Notes: generated from the sequence alone by a model not told the origin. DNA of 24,308 bases from Flavobacterium sp. UBA6195 (GCF_002422095.1 NZ_DITB01000099.1:1-24308); one strand, 5' to 3'. Shown: positions 1-7,392, numbered from the stretch's first letter. Made by a program: numbers and translations.

Positions 1-2
1 AC

Positions 3-173
3 CAATTTACTAAAGTTTTCGAACCTGGATTTACAACGAAAAAAAGAGGTTGGGGATTAGGGTTGTCGTTGACTAAGCGGATTGTACAAGAATACCATAA
101 AGGAAAAATAAAAGTGGCTCATTCTGAAATTGGAAAAGGAACTACAATTCAGATTAGTTACAAAAAAGCATAA
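3..173 (+). CDS. Sensor histidine kinase, C-terminal end (5' truncated by window)
   Basis: The reading frame is open from the window edge and stops at TAA 171-173, giving the last 56 residues of a protein. It shows the F-box and G2 box of a HATPase_c domain (FEPGFTTKKRGWGLGLSL, then a helix LTKRIVQEYHKGKIKV and the closing strand GKGTTIQISYKK), the ATP-binding C-terminus of two-component sensor kinases. ATP would be bound here to phosphorylate a His in the missing part. The upstream half, the sensor domain and the partner regulator lie outside the window, so its signal is unknown. It is followed directly by a bidirectional terminator. Confidence 0.88.
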   Translation, partial: QFTKVFEPGFTTKKRGWGLGLSLTKRIVQEYHKGKIKVAHSEIGKGTTIQISYKKA

Positions 174-176
174 AAA

Positions 177-197
177 AATCCCGAATGAATCGGGATT
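177..197. terminator. Bidirectional intrinsic terminator between kinase and HIT gene
   Basis: An 8-bp perfect stem (AATCCCGA at 177-184, TCGGGATT at 190-197) with a 5-nt loop. It is flanked by A-rich sequence on the left and T-rich sequence (AATTTTTAT) on the right, so it gives a U-tract in both directions. It sits between the stop codons of the two convergent genes. Confidence 0.85.
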
Positions 198-202
198 AAT
201 TT

Positions 203-592
203 TTATAAGTTGGAAGCTATTTGCTTGGCTAATTCTTGAAATTCTTCTGGTGTTAAACTAGTTTTTCTTTGAAAACGCATATCATCCATCTCTTGAAGTG
301 GAATTAGATGTACATGAACGTGGGGCACTTCTAATCCTACAACCGCAACTCCTATTCGTTTACAATCTACTGATTTTTCAAGGGCTTTGGCTACTTTTCG
401 AGAGAACTTCATTAAACCTAAATAATGATCTTCTTCCATATCAAAGATTTTGTTAATCTCTTGCTTTGGAATACATAGTGTGTGTCCTTTAGCATTCGGA
501 TTTACATCTAAAAAAGCCACGTAATTGTTATCTTCAGCTATTTTATAACATGGAATTTCTCCATTTACTATTTTGGTAAAAATACTTGCCAT
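203..592 (-). CDS. HIT family (histidine triad) nucleotide-binding protein
   Basis: A 129-residue protein of usual HIT length. The family's catalytic histidine triad H-x-H-x-H is seen at residues 91-95 (PHVHVHLIPL), with the N-terminal IFTKIVNGEIPCYKI and the FLDVNPNAKGHTL segment typical of the HINT/PKCI branch. Such proteins hydrolyse nucleoside phosphoramidates or related AMP conjugates; the physiological substrate is not known from sequence. It starts 10 nt after greA on the same strand and is almost certainly cotranscribed with it from the promoter at 1134-1141; this pairing is common in Bacteroidota (from memory). Confidence 0.93.
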   Translation of the reverse strand: MASIFTKIVNGEIPCYKIAEDNNYVAFLDVNPNAKGHTLCIPKQEINKIFDMEEDHYLGLMKFSRKVAKALEKSVDCKRIGVAVVGLEVPHVHVHLIPLQEMDDMRFQRKTSLTPEEFQELAKQIASNL

Positions 593-602
593 TTTAATCT
601 TG

Positions 603-1079
603 TTAATCTCTTGAAATTTCTAAAATCTCCACTTTTAAAACTCCATTTGGAACATTAATTTCAGCAATTTCACCCACTGATTTTCCTAATAACCCTTTCC
701 CAATAGGAGAAGTTACAGAAATTTTTCCTGATTTTAAATCCGCTTCGCTTTCAGCTACTAATGTGTACTTCATTTCCATACCATTAGCTTGATTTTTAAT
801 CTTAACAGTAGACAATACTAATACTTTTGACAAATCCAATTGCGATTCATCTATTAAACGAGCATTTGCTACTAACTCTTCCATTTTAGCAATGCGCATT
901 TCTAATAAACCTTGCGCCTCTTTAGCCGCATCATATTCTGCATTTTCAGACAAATCTCCTTTATCTCTGGCTTCTGCAATTGCTTGAGATGCTTTTGGAC
1001 GTTCTATGCTCTTAAGTTGATCTAATTCTTCTCTTAATTTTTTTAATCCTTCTGCTGTGTAATAAGATACTGTACTCAT
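603..1079 (-). CDS. greA: Transcription elongation factor GreA
   Basis: 158 residues, the full GreA length. The N-terminal coiled-coil (residues 8-75) carries the acidic tip GDLSENAEYDAAKE (residues 41-54), whose Asp42 and Glu45 reach into the RNA polymerase secondary channel and hold the Mg2+ used to cleave backtracked RNA. The C-terminal FKBP-like domain follows, with the TSPIGKGLLGK motif. It is first in a two-gene unit with the HIT gene. A promoter of Bacteroidota type lies at 1134-1141, and the predicted mRNA begins with a strong hairpin (1103-1130). Confidence 0.96.
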   Translation of the reverse strand: MSTVSYYTAEGLKKLREELDQLKSIERPKASQAIAEARDKGDLSENAEYDAAKEAQGLLEMRIAKMEELVANARLIDESQLDLSKVLVLSTVKIKNQANGMEMKYTLVAESEADLKSGKISVTSPIGKGLLGKSVGEIAEINVPNGVLKVEILEISRD

Positions 1080-1102
1080 AACTTCATTGTTTATATAAAT
1101 AG

Positions 1103-1130
1103 AAAGAATCCCACCTGCATGGGATTCTTT
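1103..1130 (-). promoter_or_regulatory. Hairpin at the 5' end of the greA leader
   Basis: An 11-bp perfect inverted repeat (AAAGAATCCCA at 1103-1113, TGGGATTCTTT at 1120-1130) with a 6-nt loop. The -7 element at 1134-1141 puts the greA transcription start at or just beside the first stem base, so the hairpin would cap the 5' end of the message. In the minus direction it is followed by CTATTTAT, a poor U-tract, so it could be a weak attenuator or a stability element. It does not terminate any upstream gene, because the neighbour is divergent. Confidence 0.6.
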
Positions 1131-1133
1131 TCA

Positions 1134-1141
1134 CAAAGATA
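1134..1141 (-). promoter_or_regulatory. Bacteroidota-type -7 element for greA
   Basis: The minus strand reads TATCTTTG, a perfect match to TAnnTTTG, 55 nt upstream of the greA ATG. No convincing -33 TTG was found at the expected spacing. Confidence 0.6.
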
Positions 1142-1200
1142 ATAAATATTTTTAATATTAATTTAAGTAATAACGTAATGTTTAGTCAAAAGTAATTAAT

Positions 1201-1208
1201 TAAATTTG
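1201..1208 (+). promoter_or_regulatory. Bacteroidota-type -7 element for the small lipoprotein gene
   Basis: TAAATTTG matches TAnnTTTG. Transcription would start near 1213-1216. This leaves a leader of about 20 nt if the ATG at 1235 is used and almost none if the ATG at 1217 is used, which supports 1235 as the start. Confidence 0.5.
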
Positions 1209-1234
1209 TTTTACAAATGAAAACAAAAACCAAT

Positions 1235-1657
1235 ATGAAAAAATATATTTATCTTCTTTTCATCCCTTTATTTTTTGGATGTGACAAAGAAGATTTTCAA
1301 AACAACAACCCTTATTTACCAAATTACCCTGTGAACTTAAATATAAATATGGGTTTGCCTCAATTTAGTAATTTATTAAGTCCTGCTAACGCCGTATATA
1401 TTAATTCAGCTGGACAAGGTATTAGAGGAATTATCGTTTTTAATACAGGTAGTGGATATGTAGCTTATGATGCAGCTTGTCCAAATCAAGCTTTAGCCTC
1501 TTGTTCTACCATGACATTAAGCGGTATTGATGCAATTTGTTCATGTGACAACAAACGCTATAGTTTATTTTCAGGGCAGTCTCAAGGCATGCAATATCCC
1601 ATGAAACGTTATCGAGTAGAACAAATAAGTGAAGTTTCACTTCGTGTTTATAACTAA
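1235..1657 (+). CDS. Lipoprotein with degenerate Rieske-like fold
   Basis: Two in-frame ATGs exist (1217 and 1235). I chose 1235 because the protein then begins directly with a lipoprotein signal (MKKYIYLLFIPLFFGC, lipobox Cys16) and the promoter at 1201 leaves a leader. It is 140 residues, exported and lipid-anchored. The C-terminal half follows the order of a Rieske [2Fe-2S] domain: a CP(N) at residue 82 and a CSC(D) at 102-105 followed by an aromatic/Ser-Gly loop (YSLFSGQ). A true Rieske site has CxH and CxxH; here the His positions are Asn and Asp, so a Rieske cluster is unlikely unless other ligands are used. Four Cys remain in the domain (82, 90, 102, 104) and could form disulfides. Function unknown. 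It ends at a shared terminator. Confidence 0.7.
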   Translation: MKKYIYLLFIPLFFGCDKEDFQNNNPYLPNYPVNLNINMGLPQFSNLLSPANAVYINSAGQGIRGIIVFNTGSGYVAYDAACPNQALASCSTMTLSGIDAICSCDNKRYSLFSGQSQGMQYPMKRYRVEQISEVSLRVYN

Positions 1658-1660
1658 CAA

Positions 1661-1694
1661 AAAAAGCCTGAAAATTTGAACTTTCAGGCTTTTT
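1661..1694. terminator. Bidirectional intrinsic terminator
   Basis: A stem of 13 bp (AAAAAGCCTGAAA at 1661-1673, TTTCAGGCTTTTT at 1682-1694) with an 8-nt loop. T- and A-runs flank both sides, serving the convergent lipoprotein and TonB receptor genes. Confidence 0.9.
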
Positions 1695-1713
1695 TCAACT
1701 TAAATTAATTTAA

Positions 1714-3897
1714 CTAAAATTTTAAACTCAACCCAAGAAGAAAATTAATTCCTGCTTGAGGATAATAACCCGCGCCTCCATAAGTAATTGTACTACCTGA
1801 GGAATCATCATCATACGTATAGAAATACCCGTTCGATTCATATTTTACATCAAAAACATTATTTACCAATGCTGAAAAAACAATCGATTTAATTCCTTTA
1901 TTGATTTGCCAATCGTAAGAAGCATTAAAATCATTAATGAAATAACTATCCAATATAGAATTTTCTGAATCGATATTTCCCATATATTGTTCTCCAACAA
2001 ATTTTGACAATAATGACAATTGTAATCCTTTAACTGGCAAGTAAGTAAACCTATTTCCGAAAATAAAATTAGGCGAAAATGCGATATTAGTATTTCCTAA
2101 ATTCTGAACTACTCCATTAATTTCATAATAAAAATCCTCATTCTTATTTTGACTTAATGTGAAATTCGGATTTAAAATTAATTTATTTGTTAAAGCAATT
2201 GTTGATTCTACTTCTAAACCCAATCTGTAACTTTTTCCACTGTTTGTAAAAATTGGCGAACCTACATCGTTTAGTGCTCCTGTCATAACCAATTGATTGT
2301 TATAGCGCATATAAAATGCATTTGCAGCTAATTTTACTTTTTTAGAATTGTATTTCCATCCCAATTCATAATCAAACAATCGCTCAGGTTTGACGGCACC
2401 ACTTTCGTAATCATCTCGTCGTGGTTCTTTATTAGCAATTCCAAAATAACCATAAAATGCGTTTTTATCATCTAATTTAAAATTTAAACCCGCTTTTGGA
2501 TTGAAAAATCTGAAGGTGTCATTAACGGCATCGAATTTTACACTTGTTGCATCATAAAAAACCATTCTGTATTGTAAATCGGCGAATAAATTCAACTTGT
2601 TAGTTACGTTGTATGATGCTTTTGTATAGAAATTTACATCATCTTTGTTTCCATAATTATCATAATAGCGATTTGGATTTGGAATATAATTTTGTGTCCA
2701 AACTACTTCTCCATAATGCAATCCTAAATAGCGATTGGCTGCTCCTCCAAATAACAAATCGGTCTTTTCATCTCTATAGTTTAATGAAAAAGTAGCTCCA
2801 AAGAAATCATTATCTAACCAACGTTTTCTTACCAAATCAGAAATAGAATTTCCGTTAAAAGCAGGCAAATTATAATCGGTTAAATCTTCGTCTTCTTTGT
2901 ATTGCTCGAAATAACCTTTTCCTATGGTGTAATGTAATGCTGCATTTGAAATCCATTTATCCGACCATTTTTCTGTCCAATGCAATTGAAAATGGTTTTG
3001 CCAATAATTATCGGTTTCATTATTGTAGAATTTCATGTTGCCGAATTCATCAAAATACATTCCGGCAGGATTGAAGGTTCTACTTCCGTTTAAATCCTCG
3101 GTACCGTACCAAGCTTGATACGTTTTTTCTTTTCCTCCAAAAGCTAAAAACTTAATCAAAGTAGACTCCCTCACATAATTAGCATTAAAAAAATAACCAA
3201 ACATATTAGAAGTAGCTCTATCGATAAATCCATCTGAAGCAATGTTAGAAATTCTCCCGTTTATTTCGAAATTATTGTGCAATCCTGTTCCAAAAACCAA
3301 AGTATACTTTCTCGTATTAAAACTTCCGAAAGAATTTGCAATTTCAGCATATGCTTTTTCTTGATATGATTTGGTAGCCATGTTTAAACTTGCTCCAAAA
3401 GCACCAGCACCATTCGTTGAAGTTCCTACTCCACGTTGCAACTGAACACTTTCTAATGACGAAGCAAAATCAGGTAAATTCACAAAAAACGTTCCTTGAC
3501 TTTCGCTATCATTAAAAGGAACTCCGTTTAAGGTAACGTTAATTCGAGAACCATCGGAGCCACGAACTCTCATATACGTATAACCTACACCATTTCCGGC
3601 ATCGGTTGTACTTACCACAGAAGGCAAATATTGCAACAAAACCGGCACATCTTGACCCAAATTTCGTGGTGCAATTTCTTCCTTAGAAACATTCGTGTAC
3701 GTAATTGGATTTTTGTCTTTTGCTCTAACAGACGAAACGGTTACTTCTTTAAGTTCGGTAACTTTTGTAGTGTCTTTCTTAGTTTCTTGGGAGAAAGAGG
3801 CAAAAGGTAAAAGGCAAAAGATAAAGGGTAAAAGACAACTAAAATAGCGACTTTTTGTTTTTGGCATTAAGCCATTTTTTTTGAATAAAGTTTTCAT
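1714..3897 (-). CDS. TonB-dependent outer-membrane receptor, probable thiamine (or precursor) importer
   Basis: 727 residues. An N-terminal signal peptide (to about FASFSQ, residue 36) is followed by a TonB-box-like stretch (KEVTVSS), a plug domain (roughly 50-175, with NVTLNGVPFNDSESQG and the RGVGTSTNGAGAFGASLN glycine-rich end) and a 22-strand-type barrel ending in LGLSLKF with a terminal Phe. It moves a substrate across the outer membrane using TonB/ExbBD energy. The substrate is inferred from the TPP riboswitch in its leader (3991-4075): thiamine, its phosphates or a precursor. The signal peptide is odd. Residues 20-35 contain a seven-residue repeat (CLLPFIF, CLLPFAS) encoded by a heptanucleotide array at 3799-3833. 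A shorter start at Met11 is possible. Confidence 0.9.
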   Translation of the reverse strand: MKTLFKKNGLMPKTKSRYFSCLLPFIFCLLPFASFSQETKKDTTKVTELKEVTVSSVRAKDKNPITYTNVSKEEIAPRNLGQDVPVLLQYLPSVVSTTDAGNGVGYTYMRVRGSDGSRINVTLNGVPFNDSESQGTFFVNLPDFASSLESVQLQRGVGTSTNGAGAFGASLNMATKSYQEKAYAEIANSFGSFNTRKYTLVFGTGLHNNFEINGRISNIASDGFIDRATSNMFGYFFNANYVRESTLIKFLAFGGKEKTYQAWYGTEDLNGSRTFNPAGMYFDEFGNMKFYNNETDNYWQNHFQLHWTEKWSDKWISNAALHYTIGKGYFEQYKEDEDLTDYNLPAFNGNSISDLVRKRWLDNDFFGATFSLNYRDEKTDLLFGGAANRYLGLHYGEVVWTQNYIPNPNRYYDNYGNKDDVNFYTKASYNVTNKLNLFADLQYRMVFYDATSVKFDAVNDTFRFFNPKAGLNFKLDDKNAFYGYFGIANKEPRRDDYESGAVKPERLFDYELGWKYNSKKVKLAANAFYMRYNNQLVMTGALNDVGSPIFTNSGKSYRLGLEVESTIALTNKLILNPNFTLSQNKNEDFYYEINGVVQNLGNTNIAFSPNFIFGNRFTYLPVKGLQLSLLSKFVGEQYMGNIDSENSILDSYFINDFNASYDWQINKGIKSIVFSALVNNVFDVKYESNGYFYTYDDDSSGSTITYGGAGYYPQAGINFLLGLSLKF

Positions 3898-3961
3898 TCG
3901 TAAAATAAATACGAATAAAAGGGGTAATTATTCCTTGTTTAAAAATTAAATTTGATACTCT

Positions 3962-3997
3962 TTGACGCCAATAAACGTGCACATTTATTTTTGTCAA
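3962..3997 (-). promoter_or_regulatory. Possible riboswitch expression-platform hairpin
   Basis: Just downstream of the TPP aptamer the RNA can form AATAAA/TTTATT closed by GTGCAC (plus-strand 3970-3989), extended by TTGAC/GTCAA (3993-3997 with 3962-3966). The outer pairing reuses three bases of the aptamer's P1 3' strand, so it could be mutually exclusive with the ligand-bound form. No U-tract follows, so termination is not shown; the switching mechanism is unresolved. Confidence 0.4.
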
Positions 3998-4075
3998 TTC
4001 CCTAAACAGCATTATCTGTTCTAGGTTCTATGGGTATGATCTCAGCTCGTTATTTAGAGCACCCCTTTGAGACAA
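3991..4075 (-). promoter_or_regulatory. TPP riboswitch (THI element)
   Basis: The minus strand contains the conserved THI-box blocks in order: GGGGTGC, then CTGAGATCATACCCATAGAA, then GATAATGCTGTTTAGGGA. The helix P1 can be closed by TTGTC (plus 4071-4075) and GACAA (plus 3991-3995). TPP binding normally represses the downstream gene, here the TonB receptor, whose ATG is 94 nt further on. A promoter directly upstream (4078-4109) puts only the receptor under its control; the operon 4165-8022 ends before it. Confidence 0.95.
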
Positions 4076-4077
4076 GG

Positions 4078-4109
4078 CAAAGATAAGGCAATATCAACGA
4101 CAATTACAA
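4078..4109 (-). promoter_or_regulatory. Promoter of the riboswitch-TonB receptor transcript
   Basis: The minus strand has TATCTTTG (plus 4078-4085), a perfect TAnnTTTG, and a TTG (plus 4107-4109) 21 nt upstream. Both are in the spacing known for Bacteroidota sigma-A promoters. Transcription would start almost at the first base of the aptamer. Confidence 0.7.
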
Positions 4110-4164
4110 GAACAATTTCAACCTTTTTTATATTGATTTTGAACTTGAACTTGCTTTAGAACTT

Positions 4165-4566
4165 TTAAAAGTTTGGCTTTTTCCTATTTTGCTTTAAAAC
4201 ACTCATTACCTTTTTAGCATTCAGTCGTTTTTCTTTTACTGCTCTTGGAATTTTAGTTTCTTTTCTTTCTTTTGGAACAACCAAAGCATTTTCAAGTAAC
4301 TTAAAACATTTCTTGATGACTTTTTCTTTGTTTTTCAGTTGACTTCTATCTTCTTCGCTGGTTAAAATTAGGATTCCGTCTTGCGTAAGTTTAGTTGCGA
4401 TTTTAGTCTGCAATAGCATTTTTTCTTCTTCAGATAAACCTTTAGAATTGATTAAATCGAAAGTCAATACCGCTTTAGAAGAAACTTTATTTACATTTTG
4501 TCCTCCTGCACCGCTACTTCTTACCGCTTTAAATGAAAACTCAGATGCTATTATTGATTTATCCAT
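4165..4566 (-). CDS. arfB: Alternative ribosome-rescue peptidyl-tRNA hydrolase ArfB
   Basis: 133 residues, the size of ArfB/YaeJ. The catalytic GGQ motif is at residues 21-23 in the class I release-factor context RSSGAGGQNVNKVSSKA, without the codon-recognition domains of RF1/RF2. A lysine/arginine-rich C-terminal tail (KEKRLNAKKVMSVLKQNRKK) is the part that in ArfB enters the empty mRNA channel of stalled ribosomes. It frees nascent chains from non-stop complexes. Its ATG overlaps the end of the DUF4301 gene by 8 nt, so it is the last gene of the five-gene leftward operon. The stop codon lies in a short palindrome (AACTTTTAAAAGTT). Confidence 0.92.
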   Translation of the reverse strand: MDKSIIASEFSFKAVRSSGAGGQNVNKVSSKAVLTFDLINSKGLSEEEKMLLQTKIATKLTQDGILILTSEEDRSQLKNKEKVIKKCFKLLENALVVPKERKETKIPRAVKEKRLNAKKVMSVLKQNRKKPNF

Positions 4567-6094
4567 TATCAGGTTGATGTGACGATTTTAGTAAATCATT
4601 TACCGTTTTAACTGGATTGAAAGTTTCTAACGGAACCTCAACAAAAATAGTGGTCCATTTTGCCATAGCGCCATTCCATAATCCAGGTAATTCTAGAGCC
4701 TTAATTGATTTTCCGTGTTTTGTTTTTTCTGTTATAAAAGCTGTTCTTGGATCAACAAACTGAGTTAAATCAAACTTTTCCCCTTTAAAATTCTTTACAC
4801 CACAAACAATATCTACTGGATTAAAATGCGTAGCCTCTTTAGCAATATTTTTTTGCGATGAATTATTCAAATCTATCTGAGAAGATTCAACAATTTGTAA
4901 AGTTTGACGTCCTTTTTCATCTTGTACCCAAAATGGCCCACCTCCTGATTCCCCTTCATTTTTTACCATTCCACAAACTCGAATCGGACGATTTAACACC
5001 TTAATAAGATATTCCACTTTGTAATCAGATTGAAAAAAATTGAATTCCTCTTGCAACGGAAAAGCCATTTTTTTTTCTGCAAAATCCTTAATCTCATTAA
5101 TTTGATTTTCGGTTACATTTCCACTTGAAAGCAACTTAAGATAATTAAAAATCTTATACTGCATCCAAATTAAAACACCTCCTAATAACTTTTTATTTGT
5201 TTCGATTGCAATTCTATGGTTTTGAGATACGTTATCTATATTTTTTATATAAATTATATCCGATTGTAACGCATTTAAATTATCAATCAATGCACCGTGT
5301 CCGCCGGGTCTAAAAAACAATTTATTGTCTTCTATTCGAAACGGCGTATTATCATGATTAACTGCCAAAGTATCAGTAGATTGATTTTGATAAGAATAGC
5401 TTATTTCACATTCTGAAAATTGATCAGTAATTTTCTCAAAATCAAGTTGAAATTCTTTATTTATGGTAAAATGAATTTTCGTTTTTTGATTTTCCTTCTT
5501 GAAAAATTCAGTTTCAAAAATATTTTCTTCAATAGGCGTTATGATTTTCTCATCTCTAACATGAAAAGGCAAGATGCCTTTTGGTTTATTAGCATAATCT
5601 AATCCTTCTTTACTTAACAACGTCTTTATTAAGATGTAGTATTTTATATCACTGGATAAGTCATAATAATTAGGATATAATTGAATCGTTTTTTCTTTCA
5701 ATTCTTTGTAAAAAGGAAAATTTTTCAATCCAAAAATAAAAATCGATACATCTTTAGCATTTTGCTTGTTGATATAACTATTTATGGTATCATTTTTTGG
5801 ATCAAAATCGTTCAAAAACTCATTCAAAAATTTGAACATACGGGTAGCAGCACCTGAGGCAGGAACAAACTTTTCGATAGAATAATTCGATTTGTGTTTA
5901 TCAAAATAAGAAACAAAATCGTTTATTTCTTGTTCAGAAAACTTCCAAATTCCATCTCCAACTTTTGCAGATCGAACTAGGTTAATTTTGGGAATTCCTT
6001 GGATAAAAAAATCCAACTGTTGTTGAATTTTATGGATTGAATTTCCTCTATTTTGTATGTAAATTAAATCGTCTTCTGTAAATATTTTTTCCAT
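4559..6094 (-). CDS. DUF4301 family protein
   Basis: 511 residues, matching the family length as I remember it. The recognisable signature is VPASGAATRMFKFL (residues 77-90) together with FFRPGGHGALIDNLN in the middle, reminiscent of nucleotide-sugar pyrophosphorylase-type nucleotide binding; WVQDEKGRQTLQIVESSQ and FVDPRTAFITEKTKHGK follow. No signal peptide or membrane segments, so cytoplasmic. No reaction has been established to my knowledge; a nucleotidyltransferase activity is only a guess from the motif. It overlaps pnuC by 31 nt upstream and arfB by 8 nt downstream, implying translational coupling. Confidence 0.85.
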   Translation of the reverse strand: MEKIFTEDDLIYIQNRGNSIHKIQQQLDFFIQGIPKINLVRSAKVGDGIWKFSEQEINDFVSYFDKHKSNYSIEKFVPASGAATRMFKFLNEFLNDFDPKNDTINSYINKQNAKDVSIFIFGLKNFPFYKELKEKTIQLYPNYYDLSSDIKYYILIKTLLSKEGLDYANKPKGILPFHVRDEKIITPIEENIFETEFFKKENQKTKIHFTINKEFQLDFEKITDQFSECEISYSYQNQSTDTLAVNHDNTPFRIEDNKLFFRPGGHGALIDNLNALQSDIIYIKNIDNVSQNHRIAIETNKKLLGGVLIWMQYKIFNYLKLLSSGNVTENQINEIKDFAEKKMAFPLQEEFNFFQSDYKVEYLIKVLNRPIRVCGMVKNEGESGGGPFWVQDEKGRQTLQIVESSQIDLNNSSQKNIAKEATHFNPVDIVCGVKNFKGEKFDLTQFVDPRTAFITEKTKHGKSIKALELPGLWNGAMAKWTTIFVEVPLETFNPVKTVNDLLKSSHQPDNG

Positions 6095-6678
6095 TCTCTA
6101 TAGCCTAAAATAGCAATAAACGTAAATAGTATAAATTGAAAACTCGAAAAGGTTAAGCCCTTATAAAAATACAATGGAATCGAAATGATATCCGCTATAA
6201 TCCAAAAAATCCAGTTTTCGATTTTTCTTTTGGCCATGAGCCACATCCCAACAAAAAATAACCCTGTGGTGAGTGCATCAACATAAGCTGTCCAATCGGT
6301 AAATTTATCAAAAAAATGGTAAACTAATGCAACAAATGTTAAGGTAATTGTAAAAATTAGCGTTGAAACTAGAATTTCTTTCCGATTTATGGTTGAAATA
6401 GGAAATTCATCATGACCGTCTTTCGTTTTGGACCATAAATACCAACCCAAAACACTCATAATAGAATAGTAGCCATTAATGATTAAATCGCCATACAATT
6501 GAAATTCAAACAAAATATAAACGTAAAGAATCGTGCTAACCAAACCCGTTGGGTACACTAAAATATTATTTTTTCGTGCAAATAAAACACTTATGATTCC
6601 AAATACTACTGCAATTAACTCTAATGCAATTAAATAGTTGGGATACTCTTTATATTGAGAAAATAAAAACTCTATCAT
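6064..6678 (-). CDS. pnuC: PnuC-family vitamin transporter (PnuC/PnuT)
   Basis: 204 residues and about seven hydrophobic segments, the size of PnuC transporters. It keeps the family pattern: NILVYPTGLVSTILYVYILF, INGYYSIMSVLGWYLW and NWIFWIIADIISIPLYFYKG. PnuC moves nicotinamide riboside by facilitated diffusion coupled to later phosphorylation; close relatives called PnuT carry thiamine. The riboswitch-controlled TonB receptor next in the same direction favours thiamine here, but the pnuC gene itself is upstream of that riboswitch and not controlled by it. No kinase partner gene is adjacent. Starts in a 4-nt ATGA overlap with the pcrB stop; its own 3' end overlaps DUF4301 by 31 nt. Confidence 0.9.
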   Translation of the reverse strand: MIEFLFSQYKEYPNYLIALELIAVVFGIISVLFARKNNILVYPTGLVSTILYVYILFEFQLYGDLIINGYYSIMSVLGWYLWSKTKDGHDEFPISTINRKEILVSTLIFTITLTFVALVYHFFDKFTDWTAYVDALTTGLFFVGMWLMAKRKIENWIFWIIADIISIPLYFYKGLTFSSFQFILFTFIAILGYREWKKYLQKTI

Positions 6679-7391
6679 AGCAAAAAGAAGTTACTGTTAT
6701 TTTCAAAAGCCGTTCCAATTACCACCAAATCCGCACCTGCTTCATACACTTCTTGAATCGTTTTCATAGAACGAATACCTCCACCAACAATCAAAGGAAT
6801 ATGAATATTTTGCGATACAAACCGAATCATTTCTAATGAAACGTGTTGATTGGCACCACTTCCAGCTTCTAAATAAATCAATTTCTTTCCTAAAAATTCG
6901 CCTGCTTTTGCTGTTTTATAAGCTAATTCGATATTGTTATTTTCAATCGGTTGGGTTTGACTTACGCGTTGCACAGCGGTTTCTTTTCCGCCATCGATTA
7001 GCAAATAACCTGTTGGGATAATTTCTAAATTTGATTTTTCTAACGCTTCAACTGAATTGATATGATGTTCAATCAAATATTCTGGATTTCTTCCAGAAAG
7101 CAAACTTAGAAATAAAATTCCGTCGGCTTCATTAGAAATTTGTGATGGATGTCCAGGAAAAATTAAAATAGGTAATTGTGTTTCTTTTTTTAATAATGCA
7201 ATCAACTCATCTAAATGCGTTCCGCTAAAAGTGCTTCCACCTACAAAGATATGAGTTGCATATGAAGCTTTAATTTTATCAGACAAAACTTGAACTTTTT
7301 CTATCGTAACTTTTTCTGGATCGATAAGAATAGCCAATAGTTTTCTATTATCTTTTTTAGCTTGAAGTATATTTGATAAGAGATTTTGCAT
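6675..7391 (-). CDS. PcrB/GGGPS family prenyl-glyceryl-phosphate synthase (group II)
   Basis: A TIM-barrel prenyltransferase. It shows LLAILIDPEKV near the N-terminus (Asp of the G1P/Mg site), GGSTFSG, a phosphate-binding LIVGGGIRSMKT and a final ADLVVIGTAFE. The family joins a polyprenyl diphosphate to sn-glycerol-1-phosphate; group II enzymes occur in Bacteroidota, where the lipid's role is unclear. A frame extension to 7418 exists, but I chose the ATG at 7391: it lies one base after the stop of the preceding gene, and the extra nine residues overlap that gene's coding end. This gives 238 residues, normal for the family. Confidence 0.9.
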   Translation of the reverse strand: MQNLLSNILQAKKDNRKLLAILIDPEKVTIEKVQVLSDKIKASYATHIFVGGSTFSGTHLDELIALLKKETQLPILIFPGHPSQISNEADGILFLSLLSGRNPEYLIEHHINSVEALEKSNLEIIPTGYLLIDGGKETAVQRVSQTQPIENNNIELAYKTAKAGEFLGKKLIYLEAGSGANQHVSLEMIRFVSQNIHIPLIVGGGIRSMKTIQEVYEAGADLVVIGTAFENNSNFFLL

Positions 7392-7392
7392 T

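Noticed and set aside
4120..4175. Heptamer array or terminator behind arfB (GAACTT repeats, AACTTTTAAAAGTT palindrome)
   Set aside because: The units are 6-7 nt and irregular and the palindrome contains the stop codon with no U-tract; too weak to call.
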